Positions 1 through 8,198 are shown, numbered from the stretch's first letter. The stretch: DNA of 37,556 bases from Candidatus Heimdallarchaeota archaeon (GCA_023136245.1 JAGLRO010000021.1:1-37556); one strand, 5' to 3'. The notes: generated by a model not told the origin, from the sequence alone. Numbers and translations: made by a program.

Positions 1-1009
1 CAAGATCGTTTTTGTAATTTTCAGGGAGAAATCGTGCAATTTCTTTATCTACTTTTGCGATGAATTCAGATTTTCCTTTATAATCTCCATCATGACCGAA
101 ATTATCAGCTCCTTTAACATGAGTAAATACAAAATCGTAATTTTGTAGAGTTTCGAAAGTTATCTCAAACTTCGCAGATAAATCAGTGGATGATCCTCCA
201 GTCAATCTTTCATCTTCAACTATATGCATTCCTAGCATTCTAGCAACACCCTTGTAAAGACCGCCTCCAGCTACACAAGCAGTTTCCAAACTGTATTCTT
301 CCTCAAAATTTGGTAATTTAGGTACTTTCCCTGCTCCTCTAATTAAGAAATAATTAGCAGGTAGTAGTCCTTTCTCTATCCTTTCCTTATTAATCTCAGC
401 TTTTGACAGAATTGAATTCGCCTTTTCAATGAATTTATTTAGAATCTTTGATGTGAGTTTAGCATTTGAGCTATCATCTAATGGTTCAAATTTATGAGGT
501 TCGACTCCTTCCACATGCGGATCATTTTCTGAAACTTTATCTGACAAATTGTCCCCTCTAAGAACTAATGCTGCCCTATGTTCTGTTCCAGCTTTTAGAA
601 AAACTTGAACTCCATCTATCATTATGTTGTCGAATAATTCAACTAATTCTCTTGTTCCAGTTTTTATTCTCCCTGCTCTTCGATCTTCAACAATTCCATT
701 TCTATCTATTGTTGCGAAGTTTGATCTAAAAGCTACATCACCTTCCTTTAATTCTAAACCTATACCTGCTGCTTCAAAAGGTCCTCTTCCAGTATAATAT
801 TCGAAAGGATCAGCTCCAAACAGAGCTAAATGAGCCGTATCACTTCCAGGAGTTACACCTGGAGCGATTACATGTAGTAGACCATTCATTCCAAGAGATG
901 CAAATTTATCCATATTTGGTGTATCTGCATATTCAAGAGGGGTTTTTCCTCCTAATTCAGGGATAGGTCGATCACCTAATCCATCCAAGACAATGAACAA
1001 GAGTTTCAT
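1..1009 (-). CDS. apgM: 2,3-bisphosphoglycerate-independent phosphoglycerate mutase, archaeal ApgM type (3' end cut by window)
   Basis: The protein interconverts 3- and 2-phosphoglycerate in glycolysis and gluconeogenesis. Translating the minus strand from ATG at 1009 gives [15 protein letters not shown], the metal-binding Asp start typical of the alkaline-phosphatase superfamily. [12 protein letters not shown] follows near residues 54-65, containing the expected phospho-accepting Ser (about S56), and then [13 protein letters not shown]. About 336 codons are present of a family that usually has about 400-410, so the C-terminus lies beyond the left edge. No stop or frameshift is seen in the visible part. 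It is divergently transcribed from proS, with the 1010-1145 region holding both promoters. The family assignment is secure from motif order; only the missing end is unknown. Confidence 0.93.
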   Translation of the reverse strand, partial: MKLLFIVLDGLGDRPIPELGGKTPLEYADTPNMDKFASLGMNGLLHVIAPGVTPGSDTAHLALFGADPFEYYTGRGPFEAAGIGLELKEGDVAFRSNFATIDRNGIVEDRRAGRIKTGTRELVELFDNIMIDGVQVFLKAGTEHRAALVLRGDNLSDKVSENDPHVEGVEPHKFEPLDDSSNAKLTSKILNKFIEKANSILSKAEINKERIEKGLLPANYFLIRGAGKVPKLPNFEEEYSLETACVAGGGLYKGVARMLGMHIVEDERLTGGSSTDLSAKFEITFETLQNYDFVFTHVKGADNFGHDGDYKGKSEFIAKVDKEIARFLPENYKNDL

Positions 1010-1120
1010 AATAAAGCAAATTTTCACTACAAATAAAAATGTTCCATTCTAACATTAAATCCATTCAGAAATTTAAGAAGAGAATAAATCTAATTTTATT
1101 TTTTTGTAAATCGATGTATT

Positions 1121-1294
1121 TTTAAATGACAAAAGATGGTAATGTATGAGGACAATGATAGGTGAATTTGTTCCGAAGAAACCGACGGATACTCACAAAT
1201 ATCTCAAGTGGGAACCTTTTTAGTGTAAATAAGGAACAAAACTCTCAAGATGTCTTCGAGATTTTTATAAAAGAACAAACAATGGTGATTCGAA
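1121..1294 (+). promoter_or_regulatory. proS promoter and structured leader with mini-ORF
   Basis: An A/T box TTTAAATG lies at 1121-1128. Transcription about 27 nt downstream would begin at GAGGACA (1148-1154). That arm can pair with TGTCTTC at 1251-1257, a 7-bp pairing including one G-U. The mini-ORF starting at 1155 lies between the arms. The 3' arm overlaps a local hairpin, CTCAAG-ATGT-CTTcGAG (1243-1260), which is followed directly by ATTTTTATAA, an arrangement that looks like an archaeal U-tract terminator. The two pairings exclude each other. A second T5 tract lies at 1217-1221 at the mini-ORF stop. The proS ribosome binding site GGTGAT is at 1284-1289. The thrS leader shares both the TTTAAAT-to-GAGGACA spacing and the GAGGACA arm. 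The sequence elements are visible; their regulatory role is inferred. Confidence 0.6.
1155..1223 (+). CDS. proS leader peptide, begins MIGEFVP (22 aa)
   Basis: A short ORF upstream of proS encodes MIGEFVP followed by 15 further residues, then TAG. Codon 7 is CCG (1173-1175), proline, the substrate of the downstream synthetase; prolines recur at positions 10 (CCG) and 21 (CCT). The thrS and leuS leaders have the same M-x-G-E start and also place their cognate amino acid at position 7. An in-frame ATG nine nt earlier (1146) would add MRT. With the predicted transcript start near 1148 the earlier ATG would not be transcribed, so 1155 is preferred. The ORF is too short for homology-based support. 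The case for it is the three-way pattern and the promoter position. Confidence 0.6.
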   Translation: MIGEFVPKKPTDTHKYLKWEPF

Positions 1295-2728
1295 ATGTCA
1301 ATTTTCACTAAGAAAAAAGAAAATTTCATGGCTTGGTATTTAGATGTTGTGCGTCGAGCACAGATAGTAGACACTCGAACTGAAGTAAAGGGTATGAATG
1401 TTTTACTTGCTAATGGGTATGAAATCTGGGATCGAATGAAGAAAATGTTGGATGAAAAATTCTATGTAACTGACCATAAGAATATGTATTTTCCTCTGTT
1501 TATTCCTGATAAGTTTCTTGAATTAGAAAGTGAGCATTTTGAGGGTTTTGTACCAGAAGTAGCATATGTAACACATGCTGGTAAAAAGAAGCTTGAGAAT
1601 AAATTTGCTCTGAGACCAACATCAGAGACAATAATGTACCATATGTATTCTCAATGGATAAGAGCACATACAGATATGCCACTCAAGGTAAACCAATGGT
1701 GCAATATCATCAGGATAGATACGAAAGATACAAAACCTCTACTCCGTGATAGAGAGTTTCAGTGGACTGAAGCTCATACATGTCATGTTACTCCAGAAGA
1801 AGCTGTTGAACAGGTTAAGGAGTCAATGTGGATCTATGGATCTTTTTTTGATGAATGTTGCCTACCTTATCTAATTACTAAAAGACCAAAATATGATACT
1901 TTTCCTGGTGCGTTGTATTCAGTTGCATATGACACTCCATTACCTGATGGGAAAACACTTCAAATAGGTACAACTCATAATCTTGACCAAGGATTTGCAA
2001 AAGTTTTCAACATTCGTTTTCAGAAAGAAGATGGTAGCCACGATTATGCGTACCAAACATGTTATGGACTGTCAACAAGAGTCATTGCTGCAGTTATTAG
2101 TGTGCATGGAGATAATCGAGGGTTAATAATTCCTCCTTATCTTGCACCTTTACAAGTGATTATTGTTCCAATTCTGTTTAAAGGTAAGGAAGAAGGAATA
2201 AACAAAGAATGTGAAGAAGTTCTAAAGGAAATAAAGAAATCTGACATCAGAGTAGAGTATGATTCAAGTAATAAAACATCAGGATTTAAATTCAATGAGT
2301 ATGAACTGCTTGGAGTTCCAATTCGAATAGAAATTGGACCTAAAGATGTTGAAAAAGGTGGAGTTACTCTTGCCAGACGTGATACAAAAGAAAGGATTTT
2401 TGTTGAAAAAAGTAAAATTGTGAAAGCAATTAAAGAAGCATTTGACATAATTACTGAGGAGTTGAAAAATAGATCGAAAACATTATTGGAAAAATCAATA
2501 ACTGAGGTTGTAGCTTACGATGAATTGGAATCCACATTTACAGACAGAAATCCAGGTTTTGTAAAGACTAATTGGTGTGGTGATGAGGAATGTGCAGATT
2601 TAATCAAAGAGAAGCTTCGCGCTGAGATACGTGGTACTCTTTATGGAGAGGAAGAGGAGCCTTTTGGTCCCTGTATAATTTGCAATGAAGAAGCTAAAGA
2701 AGTTGTATATATCTCTAGATCATATTAA
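1295..2728 (+). CDS. proS: Prolyl-tRNA synthetase, archaeal/eukaryotic type
   Basis: This class II synthetase charges tRNA-Pro with proline. It has 477 aa, the normal size for the archaeal type, which lacks the bacterial editing insertion. Visible features are the class II motif 1 region (KNMYFPLFIPDKFLE), LRPTSETIMYHMYSQWIR, the motif 2 region with RDREFQWTEAHT, the TxGLSTR-type segment, motif 3 GDNRGLIIPPYLAP, and the anticodon-binding domain. A C-terminal zinc-type domain has Cys at 428, 433, 460 and 463, and the chain ends in Tyr as in archaeal ProRS. The ATG at 1295 is supported by GGTGAT at 1284-1289. The upstream leader contains a mini-ORF with proline at codon 7, suggesting control by tRNA-Pro charging. 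Confidence 0.97.
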   Translation: MSIFTKKKENFMAWYLDVVRRAQIVDTRTEVKGMNVLLANGYEIWDRMKKMLDEKFYVTDHKNMYFPLFIPDKFLELESEHFEGFVPEVAYVTHAGKKKLENKFALRPTSETIMYHMYSQWIRAHTDMPLKVNQWCNIIRIDTKDTKPLLRDREFQWTEAHTCHVTPEEAVEQVKESMWIYGSFFDECCLPYLITKRPKYDTFPGALYSVAYDTPLPDGKTLQIGTTHNLDQGFAKVFNIRFQKEDGSHDYAYQTCYGLSTRVIAAVISVHGDNRGLIIPPYLAPLQVIIVPILFKGKEEGINKECEEVLKEIKKSDIRVEYDSSNKTSGFKFNEYELLGVPIRIEIGPKDVEKGGVTLARRDTKERIFVEKSKIVKAIKEAFDIITEELKNRSKTLLEKSITEVVAYDELESTFTDRNPGFVKTNWCGDEECADLIKEKLRAEIRGTLYGEEEEPFGPCIICNEEAKEVVYISRSY

Positions 2729-2755
2729 ATTCTCTCTTTCTTCTTTTTCTGGTTT
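2729..2755 (+). terminator. Pyrimidine/T-rich tract after proS
   Basis: Immediately after the proS stop the + strand runs through several T-rich blocks (CTCTCTTTCTTCTTTTTC). In archaea, U-rich tracts alone can direct termination, so this is a plausible end for the proS transcript before the separately promoted Roadblock gene. Confidence 0.4.
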
Positions 2756-2815
2756 CAATAAACTTAATAGTAGAATAGTTCTCTATAACAAGTAGAAAAA
2801 TATAGGTGATGAAAA

Positions 2816-3202
2816 ATGTCTATAGATTTATCAGCAGCACAAAAAAAGCAACTTGTTAGAATACTGAAACAAATATCACTTGGGTGCGATTTAGAAGCTC
2901 TCGCTGTTGTTAACCAAGAAGGAATTAAAGTTGCTTTTTTCTCGGAGAAAGGCACAGATCCAGATTTGCTTAGTGCTATTTCTTCAGCAATTCATTCAAC
3001 AGGTAAAATGGTTACTGGTAACCTTGATCATGGAGATTTAGAACAAGTTCTAATACGAGGAGAAGAAGGTTTTACAATACTTGCAGGTGCAGATGAATAT
3101 ATTTTAATCGGTGCAAGTCATGATCTACACAATGTAGGACTTGCTATGCAAGTAATCAAAAGATATGTTCCTGAAACTGTCGATGTTTTGAGTTCTGCTT
3201 AA
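2816..3202 (+). CDS. Roadblock/LC7 domain protein
   Basis: This is a 128-aa single-domain protein of the Roadblock/LC7 (longin-like) family, whose members form dimers and in many organisms sit on small GTPases; in Asgard archaea the family is expanded. The pattern fits: an N-terminal helix (LSAAQKKQLVRILKQIS), then DLEALAVVNQEGIKVAFFSE, a helix SAISSAIHSTGKMVTG, then strands around LEQVLIRGEEGFTILAGADEYILIGAS, and a final helix. It has no signal peptide or membrane segment, so it should be cytoplasmic. The GGTGAT ribosome binding site at 2805-2810 fixes the ATG. No GTPase gene is visible nearby to suggest a partner. The family is likely; the specific role is unknown. Confidence 0.85.
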   Translation: MSIDLSAAQKKQLVRILKQISLGCDLEALAVVNQEGIKVAFFSEKGTDPDLLSAISSAIHSTGKMVTGNLDHGDLEQVLIRGEEGFTILAGADEYILIGASHDLHNVGLAMQVIKRYVPETVDVLSSA

Positions 3203-3230
3203 TTTCCTTTTATTTCTTCTTTTTATCTCA
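3203..3230 (+). terminator. T-rich tract after the Roadblock gene
   Basis: Directly after the stop codon the + strand contains TTTCC, TTTTATTTC and TTCTTTTTATC, a likely U-tract terminator. It lies in the gap before the convergent minus-strand genes. Confidence 0.4.
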
Positions 3231-3268
3231 AGTTTCAAGCAAATATTTCAAGGAATTATTCCAAGCTT

Positions 3269-3634
3269 CTATAACGATCCATAGAAAAGTAAGTTTTCCC
3301 TGATCTCATTCTTAGGAAAACCAGCATTTATTCCAACAATAATTCTTATAACATCCATTGTCTCAGCAAGTTTTAATTCCAGAAAACCAATTATGATATC
3401 TGACTCTAAAACTGTTCCAAATCGGAAAATTCTTTTCCATTTTTTTAGAAGAAATCGTTCAACGGCAAATTCTAGTTCATGTAAAGGAATCTCTTTTTTA
3501 ACTATATACTCCGAAAATACTGTTTTGTATGGTGGGTAATTATATGTTTCTAATACTTCTGAAACTGAACTAGCATTAAGAGCTTTTGCAATGAAGGGAT
3601 TAGGTAAAATATAACGATATGCTGGTATAAATGT
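3269..3634 (-). pseudogene. C-terminal remnant of V/A-type ATPase subunit C
   Basis: On the minus strand a 121-codon frame runs from just after a TGA (3635-3637) to TAG at 3269-3271 with no internal stop. It has no ATG, GTG or TTG near its beginning; the first ATG is deep inside. The translation resembles the C-terminal part of archaeal A-type ATP synthase subunit C (Vma6 family): a segment with YPPYKTVFSEYIVKKE, a helix ending LLKKWKRIFRFG, then SDIIIGFLELKLAETMDV and GFPKNEIRENLLFYG, which fit the usual 'GxxxxxLxxKExExxNlR...GlxxeeIrelL' pattern. Intact subunit C is about 350 aa, so roughly two thirds is missing. No other ATPase gene is in the window. It could be a decaying duplicate or the result of a rearrangement; a non-standard start is less likely. 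Confidence 0.6.
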
Positions 3635-3639
3635 TCAAG

Positions 3640-3663
3640 TTATAAAAAAAAAAGAAAAAAAGG
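3640..3663 (-). terminator. Poly-T (minus strand) tract after the solute-binding protein gene
   Basis: Read on the minus strand, the sequence just past the stop of the solute-binding protein gene contains two runs of six or more T, the longer being ten. This is a strong candidate for U-tract termination. It also marks the junction with the truncated ATPase subunit C fragment. Confidence 0.5.
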
Positions 3664-3683
3664 TTTTTTGCATTATTCGGTTT

Positions 3684-5489
3684 TTATTTCGATCTTAATC
3701 TTCTCATAGATTCAATAGCTGCTAGGCCAAGGAATGATATGAAAATTAATCCAGCAATTCCGGTTGGTGAAGTATAAGGTACTTCAACAGTAAAACCAGC
3801 ATTTTCCATATAATCAATTGCAAGATTTAAATCGTATGCGTATGGTTCTAGTGTATCATCATATCCTACAACAGAGTCTGGTACTGCAGTTGTAGCAGGA
3901 GCTCCTAATCCTTCTAGAATCTCATCAACTATGGTTTGACGAGGAACAGCGTGACTGATAGCTTTACGAACGTACTTAGCAGCTTCAGCTGTACCAACTG
4001 GTGTTAATTCTCCAGTTCCCATAACTGGGTGTAGCATATTAATTGACATTTCTTGATGAGAAGGATCTTTAACAAGCACACCTTCGATACCAGCTTGATT
4101 CTCAAAGTCTGCTAATACTGGGAAGTATTGTGCATCCATTAAATCGATTTCATCTGCTAGAAGTGCGGCAACAGCTGCGTCTTTACCGGCAATAAAGGTT
4201 AGATACCATTCAGTTAGTTTTACTGGTTCACCGTGCCAATATGGATTAGGTACTAATTTTACGACACTGTTAATGGAATCGTAGCTTTCTACCATAAATG
4301 GACCACAGGACTTGACTAGTGACCACTGAGCATTACCAGTGCCTGGAACATCATTAAATATACCATATCCATGAGCTGAAATTAGTGGTTGAACTTCGCT
4401 TTTATCTATTATTTGTGTATTAAAGATGCTTTCCCAAAGGTTGAAAACACCAGAAAACTCGAAGAGTACTTGTCCACCAGCAACATTTCCTCCAGATCCT
4501 CCAACAATTGATATTGAACTATTTGTTGGGAACCAATAAGTAAGAGTACCATAATTTGAACTTCCTACAGCTGGAGTCATATGTAATTCATAACTATATT
4601 TGAGATCTTCTGGTAAAACATCACTATCATCACTGAATTTAGCCAAAGAATCAAGAGTCACTGTAACATTTATTTTATCATCAATTACTGTTGAAACCTC
4701 TATTGCTGAAGCAATTTCAGGTTCCCAAATATGACTATCTTGTGCTCTCTTAAGTGGACATCCATAAACTGGGTACATCCATTGCCAATCATAAAACGAT
4801 TCAGCTTGATAGACGTTTGGTTCTCTTAAATCTGCTGGAATAGCGTATTTGATGATATGATCATCAGGGTCATCCCAGAATTCAGCACGATGATTTGTAC
4901 TAGCTAATAATAGATCATCAATGCCAACAAGACCTTCTTTGAATCCAAAAAGTGATCTAGGATATACTAAGGCAATTCCAGGGAGATCTTCGTAAATAAT
5001 CTCTTGCAGATCTTTTGCAAGTGATAGTCTTTGAGTTGTATCAAGTTCTGCCATATAATCTTCTAAAAGTGTGTCGTATGCTGGATTACTATATTGGTAA
5101 TGGTTATCTCCATTTGGAGTAATTGCTGTTGTTTCATACAAAGCTTGTAGGTTTAAGTCAAGAGGCCATGACCATCCAACGAAAAGAAGATCATAACCAC
5201 CTTCTGAGTATGTTGGGATGTAATCATAGTCTAAGAATGGATAAGACCATGTACGAGGTGCAATATTACCCCATCCAGTAGATTCATGGAATGTGATTCC
5301 AATTCCAATTTTTGGTAAAGTTTGTTCCATTAATAGTGACCATTGATTGCGGGCTGGACTTGTATTAGGAGATAGTAAGTTGATTGAAAATGCAATGTTA
5401 ATTTCTGTCTGTTGAGCAGTTGTTACGCCCATCACTATTGAAACACTGAAAATAGCAATAATTGCTAAAGTCATTATTCTTTTATTCAT
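3684..5489 (-). CDS. Family 5 (peptide/nickel type) ABC solute-binding protein, halves in permuted order
   Basis: This is an exported substrate-binding protein of 601 aa. It has a signal peptide at residues 1-26 (hydrophobic core IMTLAIIAIFSVSIVMGV) and a C-terminal membrane anchor at about 576-594, followed by RRLRSK. Residues 29-190 match what is normally the C-terminal part of this family: LPKIGIGITF, YDLLFVGWSWPLDLN, YSNPAYDTLLEDYMAELD and DLPGIALVYP. Residues 229-566 match the normal N-terminal and central part: YDWQWMYPVYG, LPEDLKYSYEL, GPFMVESYDS, NPYWHGEPV, ALLADEIDLMDA, VRKAISHAVPR and YDLNLAIDYMENAGF. The junction is where a circular permutation would put it. A ribosome binding site AGGTGA lies at 5497-5502. 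No permease or ATPase for it is adjacent, so substrate and partner are unknown. Confidence 0.85.
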   Translation of the reverse strand: MNKRIMTLAIIAIFSVSIVMGVTTAQQTEINIAFSINLLSPNTSPARNQWSLLMEQTLPKIGIGITFHESTGWGNIAPRTWSYPFLDYDYIPTYSEGGYDLLFVGWSWPLDLNLQALYETTAITPNGDNHYQYSNPAYDTLLEDYMAELDTTQRLSLAKDLQEIIYEDLPGIALVYPRSLFGFKEGLVGIDDLLLASTNHRAEFWDDPDDHIIKYAIPADLREPNVYQAESFYDWQWMYPVYGCPLKRAQDSHIWEPEIASAIEVSTVIDDKINVTVTLDSLAKFSDDSDVLPEDLKYSYELHMTPAVGSSNYGTLTYWFPTNSSISIVGGSGGNVAGGQVLFEFSGVFNLWESIFNTQIIDKSEVQPLISAHGYGIFNDVPGTGNAQWSLVKSCGPFMVESYDSINSVVKLVPNPYWHGEPVKLTEWYLTFIAGKDAAVAALLADEIDLMDAQYFPVLADFENQAGIEGVLVKDPSHQEMSINMLHPVMGTGELTPVGTAEAAKYVRKAISHAVPRQTIVDEILEGLGAPATTAVPDSVVGYDDTLEPYAYDLNLAIDYMENAGFTVEVPYTSPTGIAGLIFISFLGLAAIESMRRLRSK

Positions 5490-5826
5490 TTTTTATTCAC
5501 CTAAATTTCCCACTCAAGAAAAACTTGAAAGTGGTTCAGCCTTATTTATTTAGAAGTACTTATTAATGTTATTACAATTGTTTTAATAATTAGATTTATG
5601 TCATTTTAATTATTGGATTAATTGATTATAAATATTAGAGGGCACAACAATCAAAAACGGGTTATTTTTGAATTATTAGATTAATAGTATTCTAATAATT
5701 GAAGTGAAAAAAATAATGAAACTCTGATTAATTAGAAGACTTTTCACCTTTCGTAATACATTTATTATGTAACAAAAGTAAATAACACAGGGTAATTTTT
5801 AGAAATTTCCAAGAGATGGAAGTCAA
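5490..5826. promoter_or_regulatory. AT-rich divergent promoter region with a perfect inverted repeat
   Basis: This 337-nt gap separates the solute-binding protein (minus) from the LRR protein (plus). I see no convincing gene in it. On the minus side an AAATAAATAAGG-like A/T box at about 5541-5552 suits the solute-binding protein. At 5671-5700 lies a perfect inverted repeat, AATTATTAGA, 10-nt spacer, TCTAATAATT, which could be an operator or a hairpin. The repeat is composed almost only of A and T, which lowers its significance. Confidence 0.45.
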
Positions 5827-6678
5827 ATGAACATCACAATTTCTGGTCAACAGGAAGGAGAGGAGTTCCATATTACCATCAATCCCAATATAGAGACAAT
5901 AAATCTATCTAGTCTAAACATTGATCGGATTGATTTGACACAAATCTCTATTTGTACAAAACTAATAACGTTAAATCTTAGTTCAAATAATATTATAGAA
6001 ATTGATTTGAAACCATTGAAAAAATGTAAAAAGCTTCAATCTATAGACCTGAGTAACAATCAGATTATTCGAGTTGACTTAACACCCTTATCAATGTGCT
6101 TGAAACTAGAAACACTGAATTTACAGAATAATCTTCTTAATGAAATAAATCTCAAACCTATTCGCAACAATAAGAAACTGAAAATAATCAACTTCGATTA
6201 TAATCTGCTAAATAAGATAGAAATAGATGAAGAAACTCAATGGTCTAATATCAAAGAACTGCGTTTCTACAGTAATGAAATAAAGAAGATAAGGTTGGAT
6301 TCTTTAACATTATGCAAAAAAATCAAAGAGATAGATTTGGGTGACAACAGAATATCAAAAATCAATCTGAAACCTTTAGCTAATTATACTAATATTTCTT
6401 CTTTATCTTTAGAGAGGAATCGCTTAAAAAACATTAATTTGAAGCAATTAGGTGAAAAACATAAATCATACGTAGTTTGTACAGATCCCGATGTAAAAAT
6501 TAAGGGTCTAGAATCAAATAAGAAAAAGAATAAAATAAGAATAGTTTACTCCAAGGGGAAATATTACTCGGAAGAACAAGAGCAATTATTGGATCAATTT
6601 ATGAAAGAAGAGAAAAAAGAGAGGAGAGAAAAAAGAGCAAAGCTTGTTGGTAAAGTTCAAAATTTCTATAGAGGGTAA
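5827..6678 (+). CDS. Cytoplasmic leucine-rich-repeat protein
   Basis: This 283-aa protein is dominated by leucine-rich repeats between about residues 22 and 205. Successive units of roughly 24 residues follow the pattern LxxLxLxxNxIxxIxLxPLxxCxx, for example LITLNLSSNN followed by LQSIDLSNNQ and LETLNLQNNL; a Lys-Pro-Leu/Ile step recurs in several units. The C-terminal 70 residues are non-repeat and strongly charged (KEEKKERREKRAK). There is no signal peptide or transmembrane segment, so it is an intracellular binding scaffold rather than a surface LRR protein. It lies 230 nt upstream of actin on the same strand. Cytoplasmic LRR proteins of this kind are common in Asgard genomes and eukaryotes; the ligand is unknown and a link to actin is only suggested by position. 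Confidence 0.85.
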   Translation: MNITISGQQEGEEFHITINPNIETINLSSLNIDRIDLTQISICTKLITLNLSSNNIIEIDLKPLKKCKKLQSIDLSNNQIIRVDLTPLSMCLKLETLNLQNNLLNEINLKPIRNNKKLKIINFDYNLLNKIEIDEETQWSNIKELRFYSNEIKKIRLDSLTLCKKIKEIDLGDNRISKINLKPLANYTNISSLSLERNRLKNINLKQLGEKHKSYVVCTDPDVKIKGLESNKKKNKIRIVYSKGKYYSEEQEQLLDQFMKEEKKERREKRAKLVGKVQNFYRG

Positions 6679-6908
6679 ACCCCAAATTATTATTTTAAAA
6701 CAATCCCTACTTTTTTTGTTCTAGATAGAATTTGAGTTACAAAAGAACTGGGAATAGAAAGGAATCAGTTGTTGGGCTTATAAAAGCTGTGATTGTATTA
6801 ATGACAATATCGCTAATACTATCAAAAACTTTAATTAAGACTTAAAGGTTATGAATCAATAAGACCATTACTAAATGGATATAAACAAAAATTGCAAAAG
6901 TGATAACT

Positions 6909-8045
6909 ATGGAAGAGATGATACAAAACAAACCGCTGGTTATAGATAATGGTACCGGTTTTACTAAAAATGGTTTTGCCGGTGAAGATCAACCCAGAAG
7001 CGTTTTCCCAACAATTATTGGTTATCCAAAATATCAAATAATCATGACTGACGTAGAGCACTACGTGCGTGAATATTACATAGGCGAGGAAGCTATAAAC
7101 CTCCGCGGTGTTCTGAAACTTGTTTATCCTGTAGAGCATGGACAAGTTCAAGACTGGGATGCAATGGAGCGTATTTGGCATTATACTTTCTACAATGATT
7201 TAAGAGTTAATCCTAATGAACATCCTGTTCTGCTAACTGAACCTCCCTTGAACAAAAATCAAAATAAGGAGAAAATGGCAGAATTGATGTTTGATACATT
7301 TAATGTACCTGCAATGTACATTTCAATGCAAGCTATCTTATCTCTTTACGCTTCAGGTCGTACTACTGGTATTGTTGTAGACTCCGGTGATGGAGTTACA
7401 CATATAGTTCCTGTCTACGAAGGTTTCGCAATAAGTCATGCAATTCATCGTTCTGACATTGGAGGACGTGATATAACAGACTATCTCCGCAGACTTCTAC
7501 GTCAGCGAGGATATTCACTCTCAAGCAGTGCTGAGAGAGAAATTGTCCGTGATATTAAGGAACGCCTTTGTTACGTAGCTCTTGATCCCGAGAAAGAGCT
7601 AAAGCTTGCTGAGAAAGTTTCTGGAATGGAGAAAACATATACTTTACCAGATGGTGAAACATTAACCATTGGTGCTGAACGTTTCATGGCCCCTGAATTA
7701 CTCTTTAATCCAGGTGCTATTGGATCAGAAGAAAATCCACTTGACGAATTAATATACAGATCAATACAAAATTGTGATGTAGATCTCAGAAGAGATTTAT
7801 ATGCAAATATTGTACTATCTGGTGGTTCTACAATGTTCCCAGGTCTTAAAGAACGTCTTCATAAAGAACTTACAGAATTAGTTCCTGAGACTATGGAAGT
7901 AAAGATTATCGCACCTCCTGAGAGAAGATATTCTGTCTGGATTGGTGGAAGCATCCTAAGCTCCCTTAAAACATTCGCAAAATTGTGGGTTACCAAGAAA
8001 GAATACAAGGAAATTGGACCAACTTCAGTTTACCGCTGTATTTAA
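6909..8045 (+). CDS. Actin (Asgard actin homologue)
   Basis: This 378-aa protein aligns along its length with eukaryotic actin. Seen are phosphate-1 loop [20 protein letters not shown] (residues 11-30), LLTEPPLN, the phosphate-2 loop [28 protein letters not shown], the adenosine region [10 protein letters not shown], and [16 protein letters not shown] near the C-terminus, ending RCI. The length matches actin (375 aa), unlike more distant crenactins or Arps. ATG at 6909 is chosen because the in-frame GTG at 6900 is part of the GTGAT ribosome binding site (6900-6904), 4 nt from ATG. It would bind ATP and polymerise into cytoskeletal filaments. A long T-rich tract follows the gene. This is the strongest Asgard marker in the window. 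Confidence 0.96.
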   Translation: MEEMIQNKPLVIDNGTGFTKNGFAGEDQPRSVFPTIIGYPKYQIIMTDVEHYVREYYIGEEAINLRGVLKLVYPVEHGQVQDWDAMERIWHYTFYNDLRVNPNEHPVLLTEPPLNKNQNKEKMAELMFDTFNVPAMYISMQAILSLYASGRTTGIVVDSGDGVTHIVPVYEGFAISHAIHRSDIGGRDITDYLRRLLRQRGYSLSSSAEREIVRDIKERLCYVALDPEKELKLAEKVSGMEKTYTLPDGETLTIGAERFMAPELLFNPGAIGSEENPLDELIYRSIQNCDVDLRRDLYANIVLSGGSTMFPGLKERLHKELTELVPETMEVKIIAPPERRYSVWIGGSILSSLKTFAKLWVTKKEYKEIGPTSVYRCI

Positions 8046-8049
8046 CAAA

Positions 8050-8095
8050 TTTTCCCAACTTCCTTCTTTTTCTTTATTTTTTTAATTTTTAATTA
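8050..8095 (+). terminator. Long T-rich tract after actin
   Basis: The + strand after the actin stop contains CTTTTTC, a T7 run and further T-rich blocks over about 45 nt, with no strong hairpin. This fits archaeal U-tract termination of the actin transcript and separates it from the prefoldin operon. Confidence 0.55.
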
Positions 8096-8198
8096 TTTGT
8101 TTGTTAACAGTAAAATTACCATTTTCTTTCCCTTTTATCAAAAGGTTTATTTTACATCTCCTTCAGCGTTTTTCAAAATATAAACGAGAAGAACAATC

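Noticed and set aside
1121-1294. T-box riboswitch upstream of proS (TGGGAACC around 1209-1216 looks T-box-like)
   Set aside because: The canonical UGGNACC is off by one base, the thrS leader has no UGG before its start codon, and no specifier-loop/antiterminator layout is shared. The conserved part is a translated mini-ORF.
2137-2448. 103-aa minus-strand ORF inside proS
   Set aside because: Shadow frame of a certain gene with no plausible protein features.
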